A stretch of 62,983 nucleotides of DNA from Chlamydiota bacterium (GTDB lineage: Bacteria > Chlamydiota > Chlamydiia > Chlamydiales > JAAKFR01): assembly GCA_021772455.1 (NCBI GenBank), contig JAJFLY010000007.1, positions 1 to 62,983 of the forward strand, in the 5' to 3' direction. Every line of letters begins with the position of its first letter. Position 1 is the stretch's first letter. Shown piece after piece: positions 1 to 9,623 of the stretch. Both the position numbers and the translations under genes were made by a program. A model generated the notes under the pieces. The model was given only the letters and a program-made list of their open reading frames with translations, made no database searches and was not told the DNA's origin.

Positions 1-65
1 TCAAATATTTTCTCCAGTCGCCGCCCACACCTAAAACCCAAGACACGAAAAAAGACTGCGTTTAA

Positions 66-137
66 CTGGGGTGGAAGGATTCGAACCTCCGATACACGGT
101 ACCAAAAACCGCTGCCTTACCGCTTGGCTACACCCCA
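66..137 (-). tRNA. tRNA-Gln (TTG anticodon)
   Basis: The minus strand folds as a cloverleaf of 72 nt. The acceptor arm TGGGGTG pairs with CACCCCA, followed by discriminator G. The anticodon stem GCGGT/ACCGT encloses the loop TTTTGGT, which gives anticodon TTG for glutamine. The T arm contains GGTTCGAATCC. CCA is not encoded. It lies upstream of glgA on the opposite strand. Confidence 0.95.
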
Positions 138-204
138 AGAAGGGAAGCGACGATCTTACTTCAGTCTTTGATTTTCTATCAACGATTTAGTAGTCTGCGG
201 GAAT

Positions 205-1512
205 ATGAAGATTGTACATTTGGCAAGTGAACTGGCCCCTGTGGCAAAAGTTGGGGGTTTGGGGGATGTTTTGCAGGGGCTATCGAGGGCTCTTTTGGCT
301 AAGGGTCATCAGGTTGAGGTTATCCTCCCTAAGTATGATACTTTGGACTTAAGTTTACTCCCTCGGGAGATTCCGGTGAAGCTGATTGAATCTCCTTTTT
401 TTGAGCGTGGGGTTATTTATGGGTGTGAGGACGATTCGGCCCGTTTTACATTTTTTTGCCGTGCAGCACTTGACTATTTACAGAAATCGGGCAGATGCCC
501 TGATGTGATCCATTTGCACGACTGGCATACTGCGGTGGCTGCCCCTTTATTAAAGGAGCAGTACCCTGAATTGATAGCTCAGTGCATTTTTACGATTCAT
601 AACTTAGCTTATCAGGGTGAATGCGAGGAGAGTGTCCTCGACCAACTAGGCTGGAAGAGTGATATAATCAAAGAGGGTGCCACTTACAATTTAATGAAGG
701 GGGGGATCCTCTACGCCGATCATGTGACAACCGTCTCCCCTAACTATGCGCACGAAATTTTAACCACAAATCAGGGTGGCACACTTCAAGCCGTTTTGCA
801 GGCGCATCAAAACAAATTTTCTGGCGTACTCAACGGCATTGACTATGAATATTGGAATCCAGCAACCGATCCCCATCTACCCGCACCCTTTAGTCTAAAA
901 AAATTGGCAGGCAAAAAACTTGCCAAGCAAGAGCTGCGCAAACGTCTTTCTCTTGCAGAGGAAGCGCGCCCTCTTGTGGTGGCGATAACGCGGCTTGTTC
1001 CCCAAAAAGGACCCGAATTAATTAAGGCTGCACTCTTAAAAACATTAGAGTTAGGTGGACAATTTATTCTATTAGGATCGGCTCTCGATGAAAAAACTCA
1101 TAAAGAATTTGAGGCATTAAAGGTCGAACATACAGACTCTCCCCATGTTCACCTGGAGTTGACCTATAATGAAAAGCTTTCTCACCTTGTCTTTGGTGGT
1201 GGCGACCTCTTTTTAGTCCCCTCTCTGTTTGAACCGTGCGGATTGACGCAGATGATTGCAATGCACTACGGCAATGTGCCACTTGTGCGTGCGACAGGAG
1301 GGCTTGTCGATACGGTTTTTGATGGAGTGAACGGCTTCTCTTTTGGGCCACCCACGACAGAAGCGATCTGCGAGACGCTTGAGAGGGCACTGCCGCTATG
1401 GAATACACCTAAGTGGAATGCGTTGATCGAATCAGGGATGGAGGTTGATCACAGCTGGGACAGGCCTGCCGAAGAGTATCTAAAAATTTATAATGCTAAA
1501 GCGCGCGTTTGA
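205..1512 (+). CDS. glgA: Glycogen (starch) synthase GlgA
   Basis: Transfers glucose from ADP-glucose to growing alpha-1,4-glucan chains for the glycogen store. It is a GT5 family, GT-B fold enzyme. The N-terminal ADP-glucose motif KVGGLGDV is at residues 15-22. The GT5 landmarks HDWHT (105-109) and IHNLAYQG (131-138) follow, and the C-terminal half carries FEPCGLTQ with the catalytic Glu. At 435 residues it is slightly shorter than the usual 470-480, but every landmark is present. The gene is convergent with the PfkB-type kinase, and the two stops overlap by 17 nt. C. trachomatis has the same neighbours (glgA next to pgsA and glyQS). Confidence 0.95.
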   Translation: MKIVHLASELAPVAKVGGLGDVLQGLSRALLAKGHQVEVILPKYDTLDLSLLPREIPVKLIESPFFERGVIYGCEDDSARFTFFCRAALDYLQKSGRCPDVIHLHDWHTAVAAPLLKEQYPELIAQCIFTIHNLAYQGECEESVLDQLGWKSDIIKEGATYNLMKGGILYADHVTTVSPNYAHEILTTNQGGTLQAVLQAHQNKFSGVLNGIDYEYWNPATDPHLPAPFSLKKLAGKKLAKQELRKRLSLAEEARPLVVAITRLVPQKGPELIKAALLKTLELGGQFILLGSALDEKTHKEFEALKVEHTDSPHVHLELTYNEKLSHLVFGGGDLFLVPSLFEPCGLTQMIAMHYGNVPLVRATGGLVDTVFDGVNGFSFGPPTTEAICETLERALPLWNTPKWNALIESGMEVDHSWDRPAEEYLKIYNAKARV

Positions 1513-2470
1513 GCTTTTGATAGATCCTTTCCCAGGCGTCGTGTGGAATGACTGGCCCCATCACCTGCACAACAGCCCGACCGGCAATCGCCCCATAATG
1601 GGCACAAATATCGACCGGATAATGGCGCATATAGCCGTGCAAAAAGCCGCTTGCAAAGAGATCTCCTGCCCCTGTCGTATCGAGTGGTTGAACCGGATAA
1701 GCTGGACAGTGACATTTGTGTTCCCCTTTTCGGACCCAGCACCCGCTGGAGCCCATCAACACAAGCCCCACCTCACAAATTTCCGCAAGCTTATCGCATG
1801 CAGCCTCTTCTTTTAAACCGAGCAAAGCGTGCGCCTCTTCTTCATTACAAAAGACCAAATCGACATAACGATCGAGTAAATAAAGAATATGCTCTCGAAA
1901 AGCCTCTACGATTTCAAAGCTGGCAAGATCAAAAGAGACCTTAGCCCCAACATCTTGGGCCAGTCGCATCGCACTCTCAGCTAAATCCTCGTTAAATAGG
2001 GTATACCCTTCCAAATGGACGAGTTTAGCCCCCTCAAAAATGTGCCTTTCTAGATGATGACCACGAATTTCAACAGTCGCCCCCTGAAAGGTGCGCATCG
2101 TCCGCTCCCCATCAGGCGTTACCAAAGAGAGAACAATAGCTGTAGGCGTTTCACTTTCGAGCAAAAGAGGGTGAATTCCCTGCTCTTCCAATAATTTTCG
2201 ATACGTATCGCCGCGCGCATCGGTTCCAACCATTCCAACAAGTGCGCACTTCTCACCAAAGCGCGAAAGACCGTGCAGTGTGTTGCGAGCACTGCCGCCC
2301 GGAACAATAATCGATTCGGCGCCACTTTTACCTACGATCTCTTGAAGCTGGTCATAGGAGATTGGCTCCATCCCCCCTTTTTCACCCGGCACAGCCTCCA
2401 AATAGGTATCAGAAACCTTTAACAGTTGATCGAGAATAGGGCCGCCGATACCGATGATCTCGTACTTCAC
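1496..2470 (-). CDS. PfkB-family carbohydrate/nucleoside kinase
   Basis: ATP-dependent ribokinase-family kinase of 324 residues. The substrate side is marked by PGGSARNTLHGLSRFG near residues 57-72. The C-terminal signature DTTGAGDLFASGF supplies the anion hole and catalytic base Asp. The overall pattern resembles bacterial adenosine-kinase-like PfkB members more than fructokinases, but the substrate cannot be read from sequence. Its ATG overlaps the stop of pgsA by 4 nt, so it follows pgsA in one minus-strand transcript. Confidence 0.85.
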   Translation of the reverse strand: MKYEIIGIGGPILDQLLKVSDTYLEAVPGEKGGMEPISYDQLQEIVGKSGAESIIVPGGSARNTLHGLSRFGEKCALVGMVGTDARGDTYRKLLEEQGIHPLLLESETPTAIVLSLVTPDGERTMRTFQGATVEIRGHHLERHIFEGAKLVHLEGYTLFNEDLAESAMRLAQDVGAKVSFDLASFEIVEAFREHILYLLDRYVDLVFCNEEEAHALLGLKEEAACDKLAEICEVGLVLMGSSGCWVRKGEHKCHCPAYPVQPLDTTGAGDLFASGFLHGYMRHYPVDICAHYGAIAGRAVVQVMGPVIPHDAWERIYQKLKRAL

Positions 2471-3069
2471 TCTTTACTACCCTTATCGGTCAGAAGGCGA
2501 ATCACGAATTCCCGGTTTGCCCAGATGTACTCAATTCCCGAATAGAGAGCATAGAGAGCTGCGACTGCGACGGCAATTATCGACGTGGAGCGTAAAGTCG
2601 CTTGAGAAATCGCCCCAACAGAGAAAGGAATAAGCATAATCACGACAAGAAAGGCACATCCTGCCTGGATAACAGCTTTAATTTTACCTGTTGCACGCGC
2701 TGCCAAAGCAAAACCTCTTAGCGCACAGATCGTTCTGAGCGTGCTGATCACCGAGTCGCGGTAGAGGAAGATAAAGACGAGAAGGAGCGGAAGGTTAACG
2801 GGGGGCTGAGTAAATGTTAAAAAGACCGAGATGCGGTAAATACTGTCGGCCATGGGGTCAAGGAGCTTCCCGAGATCGGTCACCTGATGGAATTTACGTG
2901 CTAAAAAGCCGTCGAAAGCGTCAGATAATTCGGAAAACACAAGAAATATTAGGAGGAGATACGGGAGAAGGACAATACTAATGCCCAAAAGCTCATATTC
3001 CAAATAGAGGAACATGAAAATCGGCGTGATGAAGATTCGAAAAAATGTGAGGTAGTTTGCAATACTCAC
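2467..3069 (-). CDS. pgsA: CDP-alcohol phosphatidyltransferase (PgsA-like)
   Basis: Membrane enzyme that probably makes phosphatidylglycerol phosphate from CDP-diacylglycerol and glycerol-3-phosphate. The family signature D-G-x2-A-R-x8-G-x3-D-x3-D is complete: it starts at DGFLAR and ends at LLDPMAD. Several hydrophobic helices surround it (residues 5-45 and 85-180). The start is GTG at 3069 and the length is 200 residues, normal for the family. It is the first gene of a two-gene unit with the PfkB-type kinase (4-nt overlap). CDP-alcohol selectivity (PGP or phosphatidylserine synthase) is inferred from chlamydial gene order beside glgA. Confidence 0.85.
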   Translation of the reverse strand: MSIANYLTFFRIFITPIFMFLYLEYELLGISIVLLPYLLLIFLVFSELSDAFDGFLARKFHQVTDLGKLLDPMADSIYRISVFLTFTQPPVNLPLLLVFIFLYRDSVISTLRTICALRGFALAARATGKIKAVIQAGCAFLVVIMLIPFSVGAISQATLRSTSIIAVAVAALYALYSGIEYIWANREFVIRLLTDKGSKE

Positions 3070-3144
3070 TTAAATCAACCTATTAATTTAGTATAGGCTA
3101 TAGGGCGCACGAATATTATGCAAGAACCTCAAGCCAAAATCTGA

Positions 3145-5214
3145 TTACTCGCCTGCTGGAGGGGCTGCGCCAGCTTCTGGCTCTGGTACTGGCAAAGGAT
3201 CCTCTGTTGGATGAGTAACACCTTCTGGATCATCGGCAAGTCCTGATGCGGTAATAACAACTCTTAAAAGCTCATGATCTTCACTCTCAATAAGCGCGAT
3301 ATTCATACAATTCATTGCGATGTAGAGTTGCTCATAAAGAGTTGGATTGTTGTCATTAGACTTAAACTCCTTAAGCCTATTGACCAAGTACGTCCGCCTA
3401 CTATCATCCACAAAATCATTGTCGGGAGAATCTTGAACAGCGCGCAAAATCAATAGGTCGATCAAATCTGATGGAGCAATTCCACCCTGAGATTGATTGG
3501 TGAGGGTTGCCCAAATAGCCTTATAATTTTTTTGATGATTTCCATAATTTTGGTTCGGAATATATCGACTGATATACCCTCCCATCTCATCTAAGAACAG
3601 CCCATTTTTTTTATCTTGAATCCTTGCCTTAAAAGAATATAAGAACCCGATAAATGCCACTTGCTTCATTGTATCTGGAGAACAACTAGCCAAGCTCTCC
3701 GAATTAAAATACCATCTTAAAATATCGATACCCGTGCGAAAGTAGGAAATAAGAAAATTTTCCTCCAACATATCTCTTTTCTTCTGCATTCTGATTTGAT
3801 TCCCCTCTGTATCGGGAACCTCAGGAATGGGAGCCCCCGGAGCAGGAGGTGCAAGATTCAGTTGCCGAACTTGAGGAGGATGTACAACAGGAGGAAACTC
3901 GTAAGACATTAATTCTGAGGCTGTTATGACAGATCCCAATAGTTCATTCTCTCTCAGGATGCATAAATTAGCCCAAATACTGAAATCATGATAGAGAGCA
4001 TTAAAGTGAGCATCCAAATTAATCTGTTGAAGTTGCTCTGTAAGCTGCTCGTGCGCTCCTGCATAAAAAGAAGTCGCTTCAAATTCATTTCCAACTGAAA
4101 ACTCAAATACAACCTTTAATATCAACATGTCGACTAACTCAATAGGACGAGCTCCCCGCTGAATGAGTTGATCCCAATTTTCACCATTCCCTACTCCATC
4201 AGGAGCCCCCACCCTTAAAAAAAGACTTCGAGAATTGCTTTGAAGTGACTCCCTATAAGAATACAAAAAACCAAGTAGAGCCACCCGTAACATTGTCTCT
4301 GGCGTCCCAGCAGCCAATGTCTCCATTGCCTGGGGATTAAAATACCACCTTAACATCCCCACACCACTCCTAAGATGGGGGGCTAGAAATTGAAGCTGCA
4401 GCCTTGGGAGAAAACTTAGAGGAGCAGGGTTTGACGCATTCGTATTTAGTACCCCTTGAATATTCTCTACAAAAATCTGCTGAAAAATTGGTCCTTCCCT
4501 AATCGCCCCTCTATCAAAGTAGTACCCCCTAAGGCGCGTATTCTCACGCAAAGTCCGGCTCCCCCCTTGGATTTTATCATCCATCCAATAAGCAAGCAGT
4601 GGACAGATAATCCCAGCGATACCGGAAAAAACCTTCAAAGAAGCGCCCGTTAGGCAAACAACACGCACCTTCGTTTTACCAAAGAAATTTCGCCCCCCTT
4701 TGTGGCACAGATTTTGAAATACAGCGAGCGGCAGATGGAAAATTTCCTTGGCAAGCATTGCGACTCTAAAGGGAAGAGCAAGCATGTAGCCTCCCATTCC
4801 ACACACATACATCACACCGAGACTGAACACCCGTTTCGGATCTTCCTTGATAGCACGCCAAGTCCAAAACTGACTTAAAGGATTGAAAACCAAAAACCGT
4901 TCGCGTACAGGCCAGTTGCCAATCTCAGGCCCCTGAATCTCAGGCCTATGAATTGCAGGCTGCTGATTTACAGCTCGTTGGATCTCGACCTGTTGAACCA
5001 TTGGTTGCTGGACACCAAATTCTTCAGGTAGAGGTTGCCCTGGATGCAAACGCATCCACATATAAACACTCCAAGCCAAATCGTGATTAGCAGCGGCAAA
5101 TACTGCAGCGTAACGCTCTTTCACATCTTTAGCCTCTTCTGGTTCATGCTCATAATTTTTTAAGAGAAGCTCTGGAGTCCAAACCGTAGGTCTAGGAGGA
5201 ATAGCTGCTGCCAT
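3145..5214 (-). CDS. Large membrane protein with two tandem copies of a helical domain; Inc/effector candidate
   Basis: A 689-residue protein of no recognised family. It has a hydrophilic N-terminus with a Gln/Pro/Ile-rich short repeat (residues 68-98). Two hydrophobic segments follow, at about 128-168 and 183-208. Then comes a domain present twice, at roughly 285-436 and 495-660. Each copy begins with LRWYFN, continues with a TM(L/K)xVAxxGFLYS(Y/F) helix and an LxDxLIL helix, and ends with VITAS plus a short tail. A Pro-rich linker separates the copies and the C-terminus is Pro/Glu-rich. The paired membrane segments in front of large soluble domains recall chlamydial inclusion-membrane proteins, but the loop is longer than usual. 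The gene stands alone with its own AT-rich upstream region. Function unknown. Confidence 0.75.
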   Translation of the reverse strand: MAAAIPPRPTVWTPELLLKNYEHEPEEAKDVKERYAAVFAAANHDLAWSVYMWMRLHPGQPLPEEFGVQQPMVQQVEIQRAVNQQPAIHRPEIQGPEIGNWPVRERFLVFNPLSQFWTWRAIKEDPKRVFSLGVMYVCGMGGYMLALPFRVAMLAKEIFHLPLAVFQNLCHKGGRNFFGKTKVRVVCLTGASLKVFSGIAGIICPLLAYWMDDKIQGGSRTLRENTRLRGYYFDRGAIREGPIFQQIFVENIQGVLNTNASNPAPLSFLPRLQLQFLAPHLRSGVGMLRWYFNPQAMETLAAGTPETMLRVALLGFLYSYRESLQSNSRSLFLRVGAPDGVGNGENWDQLIQRGARPIELVDMLILKVVFEFSVGNEFEATSFYAGAHEQLTEQLQQINLDAHFNALYHDFSIWANLCILRENELLGSVITASELMSYEFPPVVHPPQVRQLNLAPPAPGAPIPEVPDTEGNQIRMQKKRDMLEENFLISYFRTGIDILRWYFNSESLASCSPDTMKQVAFIGFLYSFKARIQDKKNGLFLDEMGGYISRYIPNQNYGNHQKNYKAIWATLTNQSQGGIAPSDLIDLLILRAVQDSPDNDFVDDSRRTYLVNRLKEFKSNDNNPTLYEQLYIAMNCMNIALIESEDHELLRVVITASGLADDPEGVTHPTEDPLPVPEPEAGAAPPAGE

Positions 5215-5339
5215 AGTTTTGCGCCCTTTTTTGGATCCATGTTAAAGAAACATTATTAAGATTTCAATAACATTCTTGAACTCAAATCACTTTCTAACAA
5301 ATAAAAAAACAGATCAGATAGATAAAAATTTAATTTCGA

Positions 5340-6188
5340 TTACTTCTTGAAAACAAGCGATTTAAAGTGGTGCCAAAGCCATTTCACCATATCGATATGG
5401 TTAATACTTAAAAACCAAATAAGTGCTTTTCGAGAACCGTATTGGGCCGAGATCGTCTGCCACGTCTCTGTTGCGAAGCGGAGCACTTTACCATAGGAAA
5501 AGCGCCCATAATCAAAATCGACTAAAATCCGGTCGATTGCAACGGTGCGTATCCCTTGTTCGTGGGTAATGCGACAAAAAAATTCAAACCCGGGGCGCAG
5601 TGTGAGATCGGGGTTAAACTTCCCCATCCGCTCAAACAGATCGCTGTGAAACCAACAGGCCGGAAGAGTAGCTGGGTGGCGCCCACTCTTTAGAACCTTC
5701 TCATCAAAAGGAAGTTGAATCGTGTGTGGCTCGCGCTGTACTTCCCTTTGGATGCTGCCGCAATGGATCAAATCTGGGAAGGTGTTTTCTGAGGCGCATT
5801 TGGAGAAATAGTGGTAGGTCGTGTCTGTGAGATAGGTGGTTCCGGGAAAAAGAAAGGTGAGGTACTGACCTGTCGCAAGCGAAATACCTCGGTTAAGCAT
5901 ATCGGGAAGATTGAAATCTGCAACGGTATAGATCCGCGTGATCAAGGAGGCGTAACTATTGACAATTTCAAGGGTGCGATCGGTGGAACCAGCGTCTACA
6001 ACAATTAGTTCAAGAGGGGCGTAATTTTGCTTTTCAACGCTTTGAAGGGTCGCATCAATTGCCTCGGAGCAGTTGTAAACAGGCAAAATCACAGAAAGCG
6101 GGAGCGGCTCTATCCCCTCATCAGGAGGGAGCAGCTTCTCCTCAATCCCTTCAAACGACGCGTGCTTCTTTTTTTTCTGATTGCTCAT
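5340..6188 (-). CDS. Family 2 glycosyltransferase
   Basis: A 282-residue GT-A fold transferase. The N-terminal nucleotide-sugar fold starts at [15 protein letters not shown] and continues with [14 protein letters not shown], the usual (D/N)xGSTD loop. The expected second DxD-like region is replaced by FLFPGTTY. A later [12 protein letters not shown] segment fits the acceptor-side part of the family. The C-terminus is basic and aromatic with no clear membrane helix. Likely adds a sugar to an envelope glycan or lipid; donor and acceptor are unknown. It is divergent from glyQS with a 30-nt gap, so promoters are compressed or shared. Confidence 0.8.
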   Translation of the reverse strand: MSNQKKKKHASFEGIEEKLLPPDEGIEPLPLSVILPVYNCSEAIDATLQSVEKQNYAPLELIVVDAGSTDRTLEIVNSYASLITRIYTVADFNLPDMLNRGISLATGQYLTFLFPGTTYLTDTTYHYFSKCASENTFPDLIHCGSIQREVQREPHTIQLPFDEKVLKSGRHPATLPACWFHSDLFERMGKFNPDLTLRPGFEFFCRITHEQGIRTVAIDRILVDFDYGRFSYGKVLRFATETWQTISAQYGSRKALIWFLSINHIDMVKWLWHHFKSLVFKK

Positions 6189-6218
6189 GTTACCACATTT
6201 TTATATAGTTACCACCCG

Positions 6219-9200
6219 ATGATAAACTTTCAAGAGATGATTTCAAGGCTTACCCAATTTTGGGCGAGCAAAGGGTGTTTAATCCATCAAGGTTACGACC
6301 TGGAGGTGGGTGCGGGCACGTTTAACCCTGCGACTTTTCTGCGCTGTCTAGGGCCAGAACCCTATTCTGCGGTCTATGTCGAGCCTTCGCGCAGGCCACA
6401 AGATGGACGGTATGGAGAAAATCCTAACCGCGTCCAGTCGTATCATCAGATGCAGGTGATTTTAAAACCGTCGCCGGCAGATATTCAAGATCTCTATCTA
6501 CAATCGCTTGAGGCAATTGGCCTCGATTTGAGCAAACACGACATACGCTTTGTCCACGACGACTGGGAAAACCCAACAATTGGAGCGTGGGGACTTGGTT
6601 GGGAGGTGTGGGCCGATGGGATGGAGGTCTCTCAGTTCACCTATTTCCAGGCAGTGGGCGGCGTCCCTGTCAGACCTGTGAGTGGAGAGCTAACCTATGG
6701 CCTGGAGCGTTTAGCCCTCTATATTCAAGGCGTTGATTCGTTTTTTGATCTCAAATGGAACGATGAAATCTCCTACGGAGACCTTTATAAGCGGAATGAG
6801 TGGGAATGGAGCCATTACAATTTCACCGAAGCCAATACTGCAATGTGGCACCGCCATTTCGAAGATTTTGAAACCGAAGCAAAACGATTGGTAAGCAATC
6901 ACTTACCCATACCCGCCTACGATTTTGTGATGAAAGCATCGCACGCCTTTAACATCCTTGATGCGCGCGGCATGATCTCAGTAACCGAACGAACAGGGTA
7001 TATCGGAAGAATTCGAGCGCTAGCTAAGATGCTTGCAGAAAGCTATTTAAAGAGTCGCGAAGAGCAAGACTACCCCCTTCTTAAAGCCAAAAAAGAGACT
7101 GCCCAACCAAAAGTTCCGGCTCCCTCAACCGTTTGTAACCCAGATGAGAGAGAGGATTTCCTCCTTGAGATCGGTTCTGAAGAGCTTCCGGCAACCTTTG
7201 TGGCCATCGGTGTCAAGAATCTAGAAAATCAGATCGCCCATTTTCTTAAAGAGAATGCGCTTGCCTTTGAAGAGATAGCGGTCTATGGAACGCCACGCCG
7301 CCTTGCTGTTATCGTGACGAGACTTGCCGGCGGAACACACCCTAAATCCATTGAACGCAAAGGGCCCACATTACGCTCCGCATTTGACGAGGATGGAATG
7401 CCTACAAAAGCAGGGAGTGGTTTTTTCCACGCGCTTGGATTAACCGTCGATTCGCTCAAGCAGGTTAAAGAGATCCCAGAGCTCGAAATACGCACCATCA
7501 AAGATCAGGACTACCTCTTTGCCACCCTAGAAAAGAAAGGTGTCTCAACACGCGCCCTTTTAGCCGAAACCCTCCCTACAATGATCCTAAAAGCCGAATT
7601 TCCCAAAAAAATGCGCTGGGGTGATCTCGACATCGAGTACGCCAGGCCTTTACGTTGGATTGTGGCCATTTATGGTGAAGAAGTGATCCCTTTTGCTGTT
7701 GCAGGTATCCTATCTGGAAATTTTTCATACGGCCACCGCCAGCTCGATCCCGAGAAATTCACAGTTCCTCATGCAAGAGCCTATCTTGAGACACTCCGCT
7801 CCCATCACGTCATGGCATCGATTCAAGAACGGAAAGATTCCATTTGTAAGCAGATTGAAAAGTACGAAGCGGAGCTCGGTGGAAAAGCCCTTGCAAAAGA
7901 GCGCGTACTTGCCGAAGTGCTCCATCTGGTCGAATGGCCCTTTGTCACAGCAGCAACCTTTAACCCTAAATTCTTAGAGGCTCCCAAAGAGGTGTTAATC
8001 TCCGAAATGGTGGAGCATCAAAAGTACTTCCCTTTAGGAAATGGCAATGGTGAGCTGATTCCCCACTTTTTGATCGTCTGTAACAACAAGCCAACAGATC
8101 TGATCCGCGCTGGAAATAAAAAAGCACTCTCCCCACGCCTGGCCGACGGCGTCTTCCTCTACGAAGAGGATTTAAAAACCTCTTTTGAAGATTTCAACAC
8201 CCAGCTGAAAAAAATGACCTTCCAAAAAGAGCTTGGAAGTGTGTGGGAAAAAGTGGGTCGAATCGGACAAATAGCTGCGATGCTGCACGAATTGCTCCCC
8301 ATCTGCGACGCTAAAAATCTAAAGCGAGCAGCCGAGATTTGCAAATCCGATCTCGCCTCCCTGCTCGTCGGAGAATTCCCTGAATTACAAGGTCACGTCG
8401 GAGCTATTTATGCTCGCAAACAAAAAGAGCCCGAGGAGGTCGCCTCTGCGATTGATGAACATTGGATGCCACGCGGCGAAAAAGCCCCCCTCCCAAAGTC
8501 TCCTAGCGGTATTTTACTTAGCCTCGCAGATAAAATCGATAACCTACTCAGCTGTTTTGCCGTTGGGCTCAAACCCACCTCGTCGAGCGACCCCTATGCA
8601 CTCCGTAGGCAAGGAATCGGCCTCCTCAAAATCCTCATCGAGCAAAAACTCCATCTTCCTCTAGATAAAGTCTTTGAGCAAGCGTTTACCCTTTTCTCCA
8701 AAGGCGATAAAAAAATCCTCCAAGAGATCGAAGACTTTTTAACCAGCCGTTTCCGTACGATGCTCGTCGACGAGGGATACGATAAGGATGAGGTTGAAGC
8801 CGTTCTTGCGCAAGGACTAAGCGATTGCTACGACTTAAAACAAAAAATCCACGCCCTCCACAATTTTAGACAAAAAAAGCGCGACACCTTTGTCGCCATC
8901 CTTCAAATGCATACGCGGGCCAAAAAGATCCTCTTGAGCCAAAAAAGCGATACCCGTTTCCCTGAAACAAATCCTAAACTCTTCCAAGACAAGAGTGAAG
9001 AGGTGCTTTTTCAAACGCTTACGCGCCTCAAAAAAGCGTTTTATGAGAAATACGCAGAGCGCCACTACGAGGCCGCCTTTTCCCTACTAGCCGAGCTTCA
9101 AGCTCCGGTTAATACCCTTTTTGATTCCGCCAAAGTCATTGCAGATGAGATAGATATCCGCACAAACCGACTTGCTCTCATGCAGGAGGTTAGAGACCTT

Positions 9201-9242
9201 TGCGAAGAGCTTGTCGACTTCAGTAAGCTCCAAGAAGACTAG
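6219..9242 (+). CDS. glyQS: Fused glycyl-tRNA synthetase (alpha-beta, GlyQS)
   Basis: Charges tRNA-Gly. Alpha and beta subunits, separate in most bacteria, form one 1007-residue chain as in Chlamydia. The alpha part (about 1-290) begins with [12 protein letters not shown] and has the catalytic stretch [20 protein letters not shown] linker of about 30 residues leads to the beta part, which starts at [15 protein letters not shown] and runs to the end, including the HD-like and anticodon-binding regions. I chose ATG 6219 because the longer frame back to 6027 reads through the glycosyltransferase antisense and lacks homology-like sequence. Both halves look intact. Confidence 0.95.
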   Translation: MINFQEMISRLTQFWASKGCLIHQGYDLEVGAGTFNPATFLRCLGPEPYSAVYVEPSRRPQDGRYGENPNRVQSYHQMQVILKPSPADIQDLYLQSLEAIGLDLSKHDIRFVHDDWENPTIGAWGLGWEVWADGMEVSQFTYFQAVGGVPVRPVSGELTYGLERLALYIQGVDSFFDLKWNDEISYGDLYKRNEWEWSHYNFTEANTAMWHRHFEDFETEAKRLVSNHLPIPAYDFVMKASHAFNILDARGMISVTERTGYIGRIRALAKMLAESYLKSREEQDYPLLKAKKETAQPKVPAPSTVCNPDEREDFLLEIGSEELPATFVAIGVKNLENQIAHFLKENALAFEEIAVYGTPRRLAVIVTRLAGGTHPKSIERKGPTLRSAFDEDGMPTKAGSGFFHALGLTVDSLKQVKEIPELEIRTIKDQDYLFATLEKKGVSTRALLAETLPTMILKAEFPKKMRWGDLDIEYARPLRWIVAIYGEEVIPFAVAGILSGNFSYGHRQLDPEKFTVPHARAYLETLRSHHVMASIQERKDSICKQIEKYEAELGGKALAKERVLAEVLHLVEWPFVTAATFNPKFLEAPKEVLISEMVEHQKYFPLGNGNGELIPHFLIVCNNKPTDLIRAGNKKALSPRLADGVFLYEEDLKTSFEDFNTQLKKMTFQKELGSVWEKVGRIGQIAAMLHELLPICDAKNLKRAAEICKSDLASLLVGEFPELQGHVGAIYARKQKEPEEVASAIDEHWMPRGEKAPLPKSPSGILLSLADKIDNLLSCFAVGLKPTSSSDPYALRRQGIGLLKILIEQKLHLPLDKVFEQAFTLFSKGDKKILQEIEDFLTSRFRTMLVDEGYDKDEVEAVLAQGLSDCYDLKQKIHALHNFRQKKRDTFVAILQMHTRAKKILLSQKSDTRFPETNPKLFQDKSEEVLFQTLTRLKKAFYEKYAERHYEAAFSLLAELQAPVNTLFDSAKVIADEIDIRTNRLALMQEVRDLCEELVDFSKLQED

Positions 9243-9254
9243 TTTTAGAATCCT

Positions 9255-9558
9255 AGACCCTGATTGCCACCTAAACTTGTTGTTATAGTGCTCTACCAAA
9301 TCAAAATGGAGGATAGTATGGATCTTTATGCAACTGTAGTTTAAGTGGTTAGTACTGAACTGCTGAAAATCCTTGGCGTACAAGACGACATTCAAGCGAA
9401 AATGGAAAATGCGGAAGTGATGACTTTTGCTGTTGTGGCTGCAAAATTTTTTCACAGTAACTATATGAAAACGAGATATTTTTGTAAGCGCCTCGGATTG
9501 TTTTCAGCAATCTTAAGCAAACGATTCCTAGACGAGGTTTAGGTAGCAATCAGGGTCT
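9255..9558 (+). mobile_element. Internally deleted IS remnant with terminal inverted repeats
   Basis: The left end (9255-9276) reads AGACCCTGATTGCCACCTAA and onward. The right end (9537-9558) is its reverse complement with one mismatch, so 21 of 22 positions match. Between them sit the 5' end of a transposase gene with its own GGAGG ribosome site and a short C-terminal tail; the middle is gone. I see no convincing target duplication. The same right end, tail included, recurs at 62808 in opposite orientation, which supports one IS family in this genome. Confidence 0.8.
9318..9542 (+). pseudogene. Transposase remnant (IS982/IS4-like N-terminus)
   Basis: The frame starts at ATG 9318 behind a GGAGG site and encodes MDLYATVV followed by an in-frame TAA at 9342. 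It then stays open: a segment LLKILGVQDDIQ and NAEVMTFAVVAAKFF resembles the N-terminal region of DDE transposases of the IS982/IS4 type. It ends abruptly in SKRFLDEV and TAG inside the right terminal repeat. The DDE catalytic core is missing, so it is not functional. The family name is from memory of the NAEVMT motif. Confidence 0.7.
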
Positions 9559-9623
9559 AAGCTATAAAAGGACTGGCAAAAAACCTTTAGTTAAATATCC
9601 GAATTGGATAGCCTTCTTGGCCT

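Noticed and set aside
1-65. Possible gene end or start left of tRNA-Gln
   Set aside because: Too little sequence at the window edge and no motif to support a call.
6027-6218. 64-codon upstream extension of glyQS
   Set aside because: It runs antisense through the glycosyltransferase gene; GlyQ homology starts at ATG 6219.
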